In this document: in pieces, positions 33,723-41,699 of the stretch
Position numbering within the stretch: position 1 is the first letter of the stretch
Layout of the letters: every line of letters begins with the position of its first letter
Assembly: GCF_040812395.1 (NCBI RefSeq)
Contig: NZ_JBFNXH010000006.1
Location: forward strand, 124,001-188,000
DNA length: 64,000 bases
Direction of reading: 5' to 3'
Source of the DNA: Paenibacillus_E sp040812395
GTDB taxonomy: Bacteria > Bacillota > Bacilli > Paenibacillales > NBRC-103111
The notes under the pieces: generated by a model
The model's input: only the letters and a program-made list of their open reading frames with translations
What the model was told of the DNA's origin: nothing
Database searches by the model: none
Program-made: the position numbers and the translations under genes

Positions 33723-34172
33723 CTAGGACAATTGTTCATTATGGGTATGCGGGCAGACCATTGCATGAAGACGCTGGAGTATACTGCCAATCGTATGCTG
33801 GTCGAAATATAGTTCCATCTGCTTTTCCGCATCTGAAAACATAGTTCCCATCAATTTATCCATCTTGGACGATACCATACAGGATGTGTTCTCATCACCT
33901 GAGCACCAGCTTGGCTTCAGTGATCCCTGACAGGTTAATCGATATATCTCACCAAGTGTGACCCCGTCAGGATTACAGCTTAGTATAAAACCGCCGCCAA
34001 TGCCTTCCTTCGTCGATACATAGCCTGCTTTTCGAAGAAAGCCCATTACTTTGCGAATGCGAGCTGAATGCGTGGATACGTTCGCTGCAATTTCCTCACT
34101 GGTTGCCATATGTTCAGGCAAATGAGCCAGCAATACAAGACTATGGACGGCTATCGTAAATTCGCTGTTCAT
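33723..34172 (-). CDS. Rrf2-family transcriptional regulator
   Basis: A 149-residue winged-helix regulator, MNSEFTIAVHSLVLLA at the start and VSTHSARIRKVMGFLRKAGYV as the recognition region (about 40-60). Three cysteines follow in the wing/linker (TCQGS, SWCSG, TSCMV). In NsrR and IscR three cysteines there hold an Fe-S cluster; the spacing here (about 8 and 7) differs, so redox sensing is only possible. GGGAGG precedes ATG at 34172. The target is unknown; the gene is monocistronic. Confidence 0.85.
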   Translation of the reverse strand: MNSEFTIAVHSLVLLAHLPEHMATSEEIAANVSTHSARIRKVMGFLRKAGYVSTKEGIGGGFILSCNPDGVTLGEIYRLTCQGSLKPSWCSGDENTSCMVSSKMDKLMGTMFSDAEKQMELYFDQHTIGSILQRLHAMVCPHTHNEQLS

Positions 34173-34299
34173 GGCAGAGTATACCTCCCGGTAGCATTGC
34201 ATGTGATGACTTGTTGCTTACTGTTATTGTAACCGTTACAGATTACACAGTCAATGCACAACCGCCATTTCCCAAGACGAGCGATCCCCCTTGAAGACA

Positions 34300-34902
34300 C
34301 TAAAGAACGTGAATATCAAACGAAAGAAGCAAGTCGCTTAATAATGACAAAGGAAGCCCAACCACATTGAAATAATCGCCTTCGATGGATTCTATGATTG
34401 TTGCGCCGAGCCCTTGAATCGCGTAAGACCCTGCCTTATCTTTAGGCTCACCTGTAGCGATATAACGGCGAATTTGTTCATCGGACATAGGCTTCATTGA
34501 AACCCGCGTCACACGGTGAGAAACAACATGCCTTCCTGTAGCTGCATCCAGACAAGCGACGCCGCTGTATACTTCATGAACGCGACCTTGCAGCGCTTTA
34601 AGCATCTGGAAGGAGTGCTCTTCATCGACAGGCTTGCCCAACACTTCGCCTTGATACACCACAACGGTATCAGATCCGACGATGATGCCTTGCTTTTCAT
34701 TATCTTGAAGCAGTTCGCGTACGGTTGAAGCTTTGCGTATCGATAGCAGCTCCACCAAATCGGCAGGCGTTATTTTTCCTTCGACGGTCTCATCCGCATC
34801 GCTGACCCGAATGATATAAGGAAGTCCGAGCGATTGGATCAGCTCCTGCCTCCGCGGCGAAGACGAAGCAAGAATAAGTGTTTGAATGGTTGTAAGGCTC
34901 AA
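34300..34902 (-). CDS. maf: Maf-type nucleotide pyrophosphatase
   Basis: A 200-residue house-cleaning pyrophosphatase of modified nucleotides. It begins LILASSSPRRQELIQSLGL, then SDADETVEGKITP, GSDTVVVYQGEVLGKP and KAGSYAIQGLGATIIESIEGDYFNVVGLP. The start is TTG with AGGAGC upstream. In B. subtilis maf lies next to spoIIB and mreB, as here. Confidence 0.95.
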   Translation of the reverse strand: MSLTTIQTLILASSSPRRQELIQSLGLPYIIRVSDADETVEGKITPADLVELLSIRKASTVRELLQDNEKQGIIVGSDTVVVYQGEVLGKPVDEEHSFQMLKALQGRVHEVYSGVACLDAATGRHVVSHRVTRVSMKPMSDEQIRRYIATGEPKDKAGSYAIQGLGATIIESIEGDYFNVVGLPLSLLSDLLLSFDIHVL

Positions 34903-34959
34903 TGCTAACAGCTCCTAACTTAAGTGTCATTCATAAGAGGTTTAAGGCCCCTATTCCGT

Positions 34960-35202
34960 TTATAGCTTGCGGTACAAGAAATAGGCTCCTACTAATCCGA
35001 GAATGCTGCACAGATTTAGTTTGACCAGAAGATGAAGCTCATATTTCACAACTTGCAAATCTGCTTTTGGCTCCCAATTAATTTGCGCCGACTTGGTCAA
35101 AAAAGCGAGAGCAGATACCGGCGCCAGCAGCTGGCCTACGATAATTCCGGTAAGAAGACCCACGATTAAAAAGATGATTAGTGTGACGGTGCCTTTTTTC
35201 AT
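34960..35202 (-). CDS. Small two-helix membrane protein (DUF4321 type)
   Basis: An 80-residue protein with two hydrophobic helices (about 5-30, TVTLIIFLIVGLLTGIIVGQLL, and 60-78, NLCSILGLVGAYFLYRKL). It resembles the DUF4321 family of sporeformers; function unknown. Upstream in-frame ATGs exist, but the one at 35202 has AGAGAGG nine bases before it. It lies between maf and the divergent amidase gene. Whether it is co-transcribed with maf is unclear, but the 57-base gap has no terminator. Confidence 0.75.
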   Translation of the reverse strand: MKKGTVTLIIFLIVGLLTGIIVGQLLAPVSALAFLTKSAQINWEPKADLQVVKYELHLLVKLNLCSILGLVGAYFLYRKL

Positions 35203-35347
35203 AGCTGCCATCCTCTCTTCTATGTACAAGCCTATTATACTTGCATCTCCTTTTATTTACCATGACAAACATGATCGAATGGCGTATCTTACCTGCTTAC
35301 ACAGAGAGCTGATCCTAGTAAGATAGTCATTGGAGGTATTACCGCAC

Positions 35348-36619
35348 ATGAGTCTACTAAAGAAATTCCTCGTTTTTTCATTGTTACTTACTTTCGCTTT
35401 CCCTTATCAAGCATTCGCCTACACAGTTGTTGTCGATGCCGGTCACGGCGGAAGCGATCCGGGCGCCATCGGCGTTAACGGCTTGCAAGAAAAAGATGTC
35501 AATCTGGACATTACCCAGAAATTGAGAGATGAGCTTCTACAACAAGGCTATGACGTCGTCATGACACGAACCGATGATCGTTACTGGTCACTCGCCCAGC
35601 GCGTGGAATATGCGAACAATCAAAATGCTGACTTTTTTGTATCCGTTCATGCAAATTCGCACGCAAATTCCAAAGTAAACGGCTCAATGGTGCTTTATTA
35701 TGATGATGCTTACCCCCAAGAAGATTATCCGGCCAGCGAAACGATGAAGCTGATGACACCTTACAGCAAAGATCTGGCGCAAAATGTGCTGAATGCCTTG
35801 GTAGCCGCATCAGGCACTGCCAACTTAGGACTCGTGCCAAGTGCCGTTTATGTCGCAAGAATGGGCACAGTTCCAAGCATTTTGGTAGAGACCGCTTTCT
35901 TAAGCAATTCAAGCGAAGCAGCTCTGTTAGCGGACGACGCGACTCGGGCAAAGATGGCAGCCGGAATTGCCAAAGGCATCGCAGCTTACGTACCGCCTGT
36001 ATTTACTGACACAATAGGTCACTGGGCGCGAGAAGCCATTTTGCGGATGAAAGATAAGAAATGGGTTGAAGGTATCGGTAACCGTTATCAACCCGAGCGT
36101 GCATTGACCCGAGCTGAGTTCCTGACAGTAATGGATCGTATGTTTACGTTCAGTCAGTTAAACGATGTGTGCGGGACAAGCAGTTCAGCCGGGTCGGTCA
36201 CAGCCGCGGTATATGGCTGCAAAGCGGACAGCGGCTCATCGTCAGCAACAACGAATGGATACAAGGACCTTCCCGCGACCCACTGGGCGAGTCCTGTTTT
36301 CGCGAGCGCGAAGAAGTTGAACTTACTCCAGGGCTATCAAGATGGAACGATACGTCCGGATCAACCGATTACGAGAGGCGAGGTTGCGGTCCTGTTCGAT
36401 CGATTGCTTCAAATGGCACAGCCTGCCGCCAAACAGATTTCTGCTACAGCAAGTCAGAAATTCGACGATGTACCCGTTTCATTATGGAGTGCCAAGGCGA
36501 TCTATTCGCTGAAAAGTCTCGGCATCATTCATGGCATGACTGAAACTACGTTTAAACCGGAGCAAACGATCACAAGAGCGGAAATAGCCGCTATGATGGA
36601 CCGTTACACTTCGAAATAA
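35348..36619 (+). CDS. Secreted N-acetylmuramoyl-L-alanine amidase with three S-layer homology domains
   Basis: A 423-residue protein. A signal peptide (1-24, ending AFA) is followed by an Amidase_3 domain (about 25-218), with zinc ligands in VVDAGHGGSDPGA and the catalytic glutamate in PSILVETAFLSN. Three SLH domains lie at about 222-270, 305-355 and 370-420 (with IGHWAREAI, ATHWASPVF and VSLWSAKAI). It cuts the stem peptide from muramic acid and is held to the wall polymer by SLH. GGAGG precedes ATG at 35348; TTG at 35330 is not favoured. It interrupts the maf-spoIIB order and is on the opposite strand. Confidence 0.94.
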   Translation: MSLLKKFLVFSLLLTFAFPYQAFAYTVVVDAGHGGSDPGAIGVNGLQEKDVNLDITQKLRDELLQQGYDVVMTRTDDRYWSLAQRVEYANNQNADFFVSVHANSHANSKVNGSMVLYYDDAYPQEDYPASETMKLMTPYSKDLAQNVLNALVAASGTANLGLVPSAVYVARMGTVPSILVETAFLSNSSEAALLADDATRAKMAAGIAKGIAAYVPPVFTDTIGHWAREAILRMKDKKWVEGIGNRYQPERALTRAEFLTVMDRMFTFSQLNDVCGTSSSAGSVTAAVYGCKADSGSSSATTNGYKDLPATHWASPVFASAKKLNLLQGYQDGTIRPDQPITRGEVAVLFDRLLQMAQPAAKQISATASQKFDDVPVSLWSAKAIYSLKSLGIIHGMTETTFKPEQTITRAEIAAMMDRYTSK

Positions 36620-36666
36620 AATAAGCAGCCTGTCACCTGATAGAAATGGTGACAGGCTGCTTATTT
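36618..36666. terminator. Bidirectional terminator between the amidase and the SPOR-domain gene
   Basis: AAATAAGCAGCCTGTCACC pairs exactly with its complement across a 10-base loop. A strong 19-bp stem with T-rich flanks on both strands. Confidence 0.85.
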
Positions 36667-36672
36667 GGTTTC

Positions 36673-38028
36673 TCACGCGCCAACCTTCTTGAGCAGCTCT
36701 TTCTGCGCGATGATGTACTGCATCATCGCAGATTGTGCTTGCCAAAGCATTGCGATTGATGGCGCTTTTTTGTACTCCTCCATCGATTGAACCGCACCGT
36801 TCAACGCCTTTGTCATCGTCTGAACAAACGGTTTCGTTTCATCGTTCAAACCTTCATTGACTGAAGATGACAAGGCTGTCAGCGATTGATGCGAGGTACG
36901 AATAGCTTGCAGCGAGCTCTCTGCCAAGGCGGTTGGTTTCGGTTCAGCTAGATGAACAACGGTTATTCCGCTAATGGTGCGAATGAGCTTATCGCCTTCC
37001 GTAATCAGCGGCCCGACCGCCTCTGGCTTCTTGCCGCTCCACCGAATGCCGCTCACTGCAGGGATATCCATATTTTTAATGTACACCTCTAGTGATTTAT
37101 CCTGTACTTGAAGCTGCTGGCTTAAGGCCAACGCTTCATCCCTTGATGACGCAACCCCGACAAAAACGGTAAGCTTCTCGCTTCCTTCCAATGCCGATGC
37201 CAAACCTTTTTTCTTCAGGCTGTCCTGGGCAGTTTGAGCACTTGACAGCGTACTGAATACACCATTTTGCAGGAAGGCATAGGTTTTGGCGGGAATCTGA
37301 ACCTGCGTAATACCTGCTGCTGTTGATGGATTCTCGGGAGACTGCTCGGTCGCTGCCGGCTTAGGGGCATCCGTTACGGTTACTGCAGTGCCTGCTGTAG
37401 CCTTGCTTGGCGCTGCGATCTGAGCATTCGGTGAAGCGACAGCCGTCTTCTCTCCTTGTTCGCGATCTGTCGTGAACATCGAAAGCACAAAAAAACCAAA
37501 TGCTACACCGGTGATCACCGCACCTGCAACCGAGGTCGCAATCCGGATCCAAGGCGCACCCGACGATTTGGCATATCTGGCTCCGGTACCCGGCTCTACA
37601 TAAGGACCTTTGGCCGTCCAGGTTGTCCAATCGTCTTGATCAACTTGAGGCGCTGGGCCTGATCTTTCCGGCTCCTGAGATTGCCTTCTCTCCACGGGAT
37701 GCTCCCTAGTTGCTTGCGATTCTCGAATAATGCGCTCTACCCTTTCACCTTCCGTCTCTATCGAGCTCGTCCAACTGCCGAAATCCGTTGTGAATGTATT
37801 CAGTGCATGCGATTCGAATAAGCTCTCGACTTGCTGTCTCTCCGCTTTTTCTACTGAAGTGACTTCTTCTGAAAATTCATTCTCCTTAAGCAACGTCTCT
37901 GTGACCTCGAATTCTTCTTGATAGAGAGGGATCACTTTGTCCTCCGAATCCACGGCGTCTCTCGCTTTGCGGCTTGCTTCCGGCTGATCATTTTGATCGA
38001 ATCGATATGTGATTCTTGCTTTGCTCAT
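36673..38028 (-). CDS. SPOR-domain membrane protein, SpoIIB-like
   Basis: A 451-residue protein. A long acidic, polar cytoplasmic part (1-165) is followed by one membrane helix (about 170-190, IATSVAGAVITGVAFGFFVL). An Ala/Thr/Pro linker leads to a SPOR domain (about 258-335, YAFLQNGVFSTLSSAQTAQD, and TVFVGVASSRDEAL), which binds denuded glycan at septa. Position between maf and folC and this architecture match SpoIIB of B. subtilis, which helps septal peptidoglycan thinning at engulfment. The sequence outside the SPOR domain offers no further support. ATG follows AAGGAGAG. Confidence 0.75.
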   Translation of the reverse strand: MSKARITYRFDQNDQPEASRKARDAVDSEDKVIPLYQEEFEVTETLLKENEFSEEVTSVEKAERQQVESLFESHALNTFTTDFGSWTSSIETEGERVERIIRESQATREHPVERRQSQEPERSGPAPQVDQDDWTTWTAKGPYVEPGTGARYAKSSGAPWIRIATSVAGAVITGVAFGFFVLSMFTTDREQGEKTAVASPNAQIAAPSKATAGTAVTVTDAPKPAATEQSPENPSTAAGITQVQIPAKTYAFLQNGVFSTLSSAQTAQDSLKKKGLASALEGSEKLTVFVGVASSRDEALALSQQLQVQDKSLEVYIKNMDIPAVSGIRWSGKKPEAVGPLITEGDKLIRTISGITVVHLAEPKPTALAESSLQAIRTSHQSLTALSSSVNEGLNDETKPFVQTMTKALNGAVQSMEEYKKAPSIAMLWQAQSAMMQYIIAQKELLKKVGA

Positions 38029-38103
38029 AAGGTTCTCTCCTTCATCCTAATCTTGTATTACTAGATTATGATTAAGAGAATCGAAATATGTTCGCTGAAA
38101 AAT

Positions 38104-38239
38104 AAAAACCTGAGGTGTGCCTCTCCTTATCTAGAGCCATACGCTTGAGCGTAGGGAGGGAACTTAAGTATGAGGTTCCAACCGCTGTTAAAGTCGTGTT
38201 CCTTGAATTTACAAGGTGGTGCGAACACGACTTAAAGGC
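38104..38239 (-). other. Structured non-coding segment upstream of the SpoIIB-like gene
   Basis: Read on the minus strand: an 11-bp stem AAGTCGTGTTC/GAACACGACTT (38223-38233 with 38191-38201) with inner CTTG/CAAG, then GGAAC/GTTCC (38175-38179 with 38159-38163), then TACGCT/AGCGTA (38140-38153), then GAGG-CACA-CCTC followed by AGGTTTTTATTTTT. The last part resembles a short terminator. No ORF is convincing. It could be a terminated small RNA, a leader of the SpoIIB-like gene, or part of the adjoining repeat. Confidence 0.5.
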
Positions 38240-38636
38240 GGACGCTATCACTTTTCCACCCCACACCCATCCCCTTCTCTGTTCTACGCTGTGCTAACTT
38301 CCACTTCTCTTTCCCCTAACTGTTCCTCGATTCGGTATTCCTATCCATGAATGCTTTTGTAAGATCCCGGGTACAATTCGCCTCCGCAGACTTCGCATGA
38401 AACCGGAGGAGGTACTGCCGGACCGCCAATTCCACATGCACAGCGATATCCACGGAACTACGATGTCTTATTCCACGATAACGTCCCTTACCTCCCCTTG
38501 AAGCGGAACTAGGGTGCGTTAAATGAGCGAAAATATGCTTACAACCCAGCATTTCCTACTCATAACGCACGGTAGTTCCGCGAAATGTCCCTACAACCGA
38601 AAATGCCGCTTCATAACGCACCCACGTTCCGCTAAC
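38240..38636. repeat. Dispersed repeat, copy B (about 395 bp)
   Basis: Same orientation as copy A at 20588-20980, with clear identity over most of its length and substitutions spread evenly. It also carries four copies of the short motif GGAACTANNNTGCGTTAT, two per orientation (about 38454, 38505, 38561, 38612). No believable ORF spans it. Of the 829 bases between the SpoIIB-like gene and murC, the remaining 170 or so before the murC terminator show nothing I can name. Confidence 0.85.
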
Positions 38637-38803
38637 CCGTGCAAAAACAGACGATCTCTCGCAGATCGAGGCGGTATTTCAATACGCCAACCCGCTGTGG
38701 CACTTCCGGATCTTCTACGTCCATCCTTTCAAATACTCCTACCACACGATGCATGCGGAATCTCTCCGCTCTGCGAGCTCGTCACACACTCATACCTGAC
38801 GAC

Positions 38804-38847
38804 AAAAAAAGACCGTCTCAAGCCGCTAGCGGCTTAAAACGATCTTA
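38804..38847 (-). terminator. Terminator downstream of murC
   Basis: On the minus strand AAGATCG...AAGCCGCTAGCGGCTT...CGGTCTT, an inner perfect palindrome and an outer stem, followed by TTTTTTTGTCG, 11 bases after the murC stop. Confidence 0.85.
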
Positions 38848-38857
38848 TCCATAAACG

Positions 38858-40246
38858 TTAAACACTCGTGCCATGCTGACTGCGCAGCGCCTTGGCCAAG
38901 CCGTCCGCGGCTTTCCAGATATCGCCTGCACCCATCGTCAATACCAAATCATTAGGCTGTACGTGGCCAATTAAATATTCGAGTACTTCATCCCTCGTTG
39001 GAATATGCTGAACGCTCGGATTGCTATTGCTCCGAATAAGCTCTACCAGCTTCGCGGAATCCACACCCTCGATGCGTTTTTCCCCCGCTGGCGAATAAAT
39101 ATCCGTAATGATGACTTCATCCGCCTCTTCGAATGAGCGGCTGAACTGCTCGAATAAATAATAGGTCCGCGTATAACGCTGTGGTTGAAATACCGCTACG
39201 ATGCGTTTGCCAGTTGCTTTCGCCGCAGAAATCGTCGCTTGAATTTCAGTAGGGTGATGGGCGTAATCGTCAATAACCAATATATTACCCACTTCCCCCA
39301 ACACTTGAAATCTTCGTTTAGCGCCGCGAAACTCTAAAATAGCATCTGCAATCTGATCGAAGGAAAGACCTGCTTCCAGACAAGTAATGAGCGTAGCCAG
39401 TGCATTGTAAACGTTATGCTTACCGGGTACGGACAAAGCAATTTGCCCTAAAGTCACGCCTTTATGCTGCACGGTAAATGTAACTTTTCGGTCTCCTAAG
39501 GAGATATCGCTAGCTACATAATCAGCGTCACTGTGTATCCCGTACGTAATCACTTCACTTTGAATCTGCGGAATCATTTCACCTAGAAAAATGTCATCTC
39601 GACAGACGACCGCTTTTCCGCCAGGTCTTACTTGACTAAGAAATTGCGCGTACGCTTTTTTCAAATTCTCGAAATCCCCATTGTAGTTTTCCAAGTGGTC
39701 TGCTTCTATATTGTTCACCAATGCGAGTGTTGGATGATATTGTAAAAACGTGCCGTCGCTCTCATCCGCTTCAGCTACTACAAATTCACCTTTCCCCGCT
39801 TTGGCGTTGCTGCCTACGTTCATAATCTCTCCGCCAATGATATAGGTCGGATCAATCCCGCATATCTCCATCACAAGGGCGATCATCGACGAGGTCGTCG
39901 TTTTGCCGTGTGCGCCTGCCACCGCAATGCCCTTGCGTTCATTCATTAACCGCGCAAGCATCTGCGAGCGATGAATAATCGGGATATTGAGCTCTTCGGC
40001 CGCCTGCATTTCCACATTATCTTTCGCTAATGCAGTGGAATATACAACCAGATCCGCTCCCGAAACGTTTTGCGCTTCATGTCCTATAAATACTTGAGCT
40101 CCCTTAGCTTTCAACTTCTCTGTAAGCTCCTGCTGCGCCAGATCGGAACCCGAAATCCGGTATCCCATTTCAAGCATGACCTTGGCAATGGCACTCATTC
40201 CGTATCCGCCGATGCCGATAAAATGTACATGTTCTGCTTGACTCAC
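38858..40246 (-). CDS. murC: UDP-N-acetylmuramate-L-alanine ligase
   Basis: A 462-residue Mur ligase adding L-Ala to UDP-MurNAc. N-terminal IGIGGYGMSAIAKVMLEMG binds UDP-MurNAc, GAHGKTTTSSMIA is the ATP loop, and NIEADHLENY and VIDDYAHHPTEI are family motifs. The frame is open to 40303, but GTG at 40246 is preferred: it has AAAGGATGG upstream, comes seven bases after folC, and gives a normal N-terminus. Confidence 0.97.
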   Translation of the reverse strand: MSQAEHVHFIGIGGYGMSAIAKVMLEMGYRISGSDLAQQELTEKLKAKGAQVFIGHEAQNVSGADLVVYSTALAKDNVEMQAAEELNIPIIHRSQMLARLMNERKGIAVAGAHGKTTTSSMIALVMEICGIDPTYIIGGEIMNVGSNAKAGKGEFVVAEADESDGTFLQYHPTLALVNNIEADHLENYNGDFENLKKAYAQFLSQVRPGGKAVVCRDDIFLGEMIPQIQSEVITYGIHSDADYVASDISLGDRKVTFTVQHKGVTLGQIALSVPGKHNVYNALATLITCLEAGLSFDQIADAILEFRGAKRRFQVLGEVGNILVIDDYAHHPTEIQATISAAKATGKRIVAVFQPQRYTRTYYLFEQFSRSFEEADEVIITDIYSPAGEKRIEGVDSAKLVELIRSNSNPSVQHIPTRDEVLEYLIGHVQPNDLVLTMGAGDIWKAADGLAKALRSQHGTSV

Positions 40247-40253
40247 GCCGTTC

Positions 40254-41630
40254 TCACCATCCTTTTTCAGAATCGGTTTGATAGGTAATCCAAGAACGAA
40301 CATCGGAGATTAAATACAGCGTGCCGGATACGACCGCCAGATCATCCTGCTCAGTTCTGCTTGTTAGGGTTTTCAATGCCCGCTTCCAGTCGCGTTCCAC
40401 GATGATGTCAACTTTCCGGTCCATATCGTGAAGCAGTTCAGCCGCAAGCTCGGCAAGCCGAGAGGCATCCCCTTTTTTATGAAAATCTGGTTCGGTAAGG
40501 ATGAGAGTATCCACCAATGGTAGTATATGCCTGAGATAGCCCGTATGATTCTTCGTCGAGAGCATTCCTATCATAAAGTGCAACTTCTTGTAGCTATACA
40601 CGCTTTGCAGCGCTGCAGCCAGCGTTTCCGCTCCTTCCGGGTTGTGCGCGCCGTCTAACAAGATGCGGGGCTGGCTCGACACCATCTCCAATCTGCCCGG
40701 CCAACGTGTCTCTAAGAGACCGTTATAGAGAATCTCGTCATCTACGATACATGCGTTATATTGACGAAGCACCTCAAGCGTCATTACAGCAACTGCCGCA
40801 TTCGTCAGCTGATGCTTGCCATTGAGCGAAATTGGAACCTCTTTCAAATGGCGAAAGGGGCCGGCAAAATCGAAAGTTTGATGATCCAGCGCACTTGAAA
40901 CGGCCGTGTAACTGAACTGCTGACCAAGCGAATACAAAGCCGCTTTCTTCTCTTTCGCCGTCTTCTCGATAACACTCCACACATGTTGAGGTTCCACAGC
41001 CGTGATGACAGGTACGCCTGATTTGATAATGCCGGCTTTCTCTGCAGCAACTTGCTCCAAGGAATCTCCCAATATTTCCATATGATCATGACCCACATTG
41101 GTAATAATGGTAACGACCGGATTCACAATATTCGTGCTATCCAGCCTTCCCCCTAAACCTGTTTCCCATACGACATAATCCGGATAAGCTACCTTGCCAA
41201 AATATAAAATAGCCAGCGCCGTAGAAATCTCGAACATGGACGGAGAACCCACTTCCGTCTCCGCGATCTCATCGACGATCGGTTTCATCTCATTAACCAA
41301 GCGCCGGAGCACATCGTCTTCAATATCTGCTCCGTTCACTTGGATACGATTCGTATACTTCTCCAAATAGGGGGAAGTGAAGGTACCTACATCATATCCG
41401 GCTTTGCACAGCACAGAAGTTAAGTAGGCGCAGGTCGACCCTTTCCCGTTTGTTCCGGCCACATGAATGAACTTCAGCCTGCGTTCAGGGTGCCCCAGCC
41501 GTTCCATCAGCATTTCCATACGCTGGAGGCCTGGCTTCATGCCAAGCTTTTCCATCCGGCCTACAATCCAGGCAATGGCCTCTTGCGCCGTCTGAAAAGG
41601 CGCCGGATTGGAATCTTTGATTTCAGTCAT
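40254..41630 (-). CDS. folC: Bifunctional folylpolyglutamate/dihydrofolate synthase
   Basis: About 458 residues. HVAGTNGKGSTCAYLTSVL is the P-loop; FTSPYLEKYTNRIQVNG and the omega loop follow. ETGLGGRLDSTNIV and ILLDGAHNPEG are family hallmarks. It adds glutamate to folates. Of the ATGs at codons 1, 8 and 11 of the open frame, 41630 has AAAGAGG with proper spacing. It lies between valS and murC, 69 bases after valS. Confidence 0.95.
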   Translation of the reverse strand: MTEIKDSNPAPFQTAQEAIAWIVGRMEKLGMKPGLQRMEMLMERLGHPERRLKFIHVAGTNGKGSTCAYLTSVLCKAGYDVGTFTSPYLEKYTNRIQVNGADIEDDVLRRLVNEMKPIVDEIAETEVGSPSMFEISTALAILYFGKVAYPDYVVWETGLGGRLDSTNIVNPVVTIITNVGHDHMEILGDSLEQVAAEKAGIIKSGVPVITAVEPQHVWSVIEKTAKEKKAALYSLGQQFSYTAVSSALDHQTFDFAGPFRHLKEVPISLNGKHQLTNAAVAVMTLEVLRQYNACIVDDEILYNGLLETRWPGRLEMVSSQPRILLDGAHNPEGAETLAAALQSVYSYKKLHFMIGMLSTKNHTGYLRHILPLVDTLILTEPDFHKKGDASRLAELAAELLHDMDRKVDIIVERDWKRALKTLTSRTEQDDLAVVSGTLYLISDVRSWITYQTDSEKGW

Positions 41631-41699
41631 AGAACTCATCCTCTTTACTATATGAATCACCTTGTTTTCGTAACTAGGCGATTGCTTTATTTTCCATAA

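Noticed and set aside
38191..38233. A second T-box, because AAGGTGGTGCG resembles AGGGTGGTACCGCG
   Set aside because: The ACC that pairs with the tRNA end is missing, there is no terminator or synthetase gene downstream on that strand, and the bases are better explained by the 11-bp hairpin.
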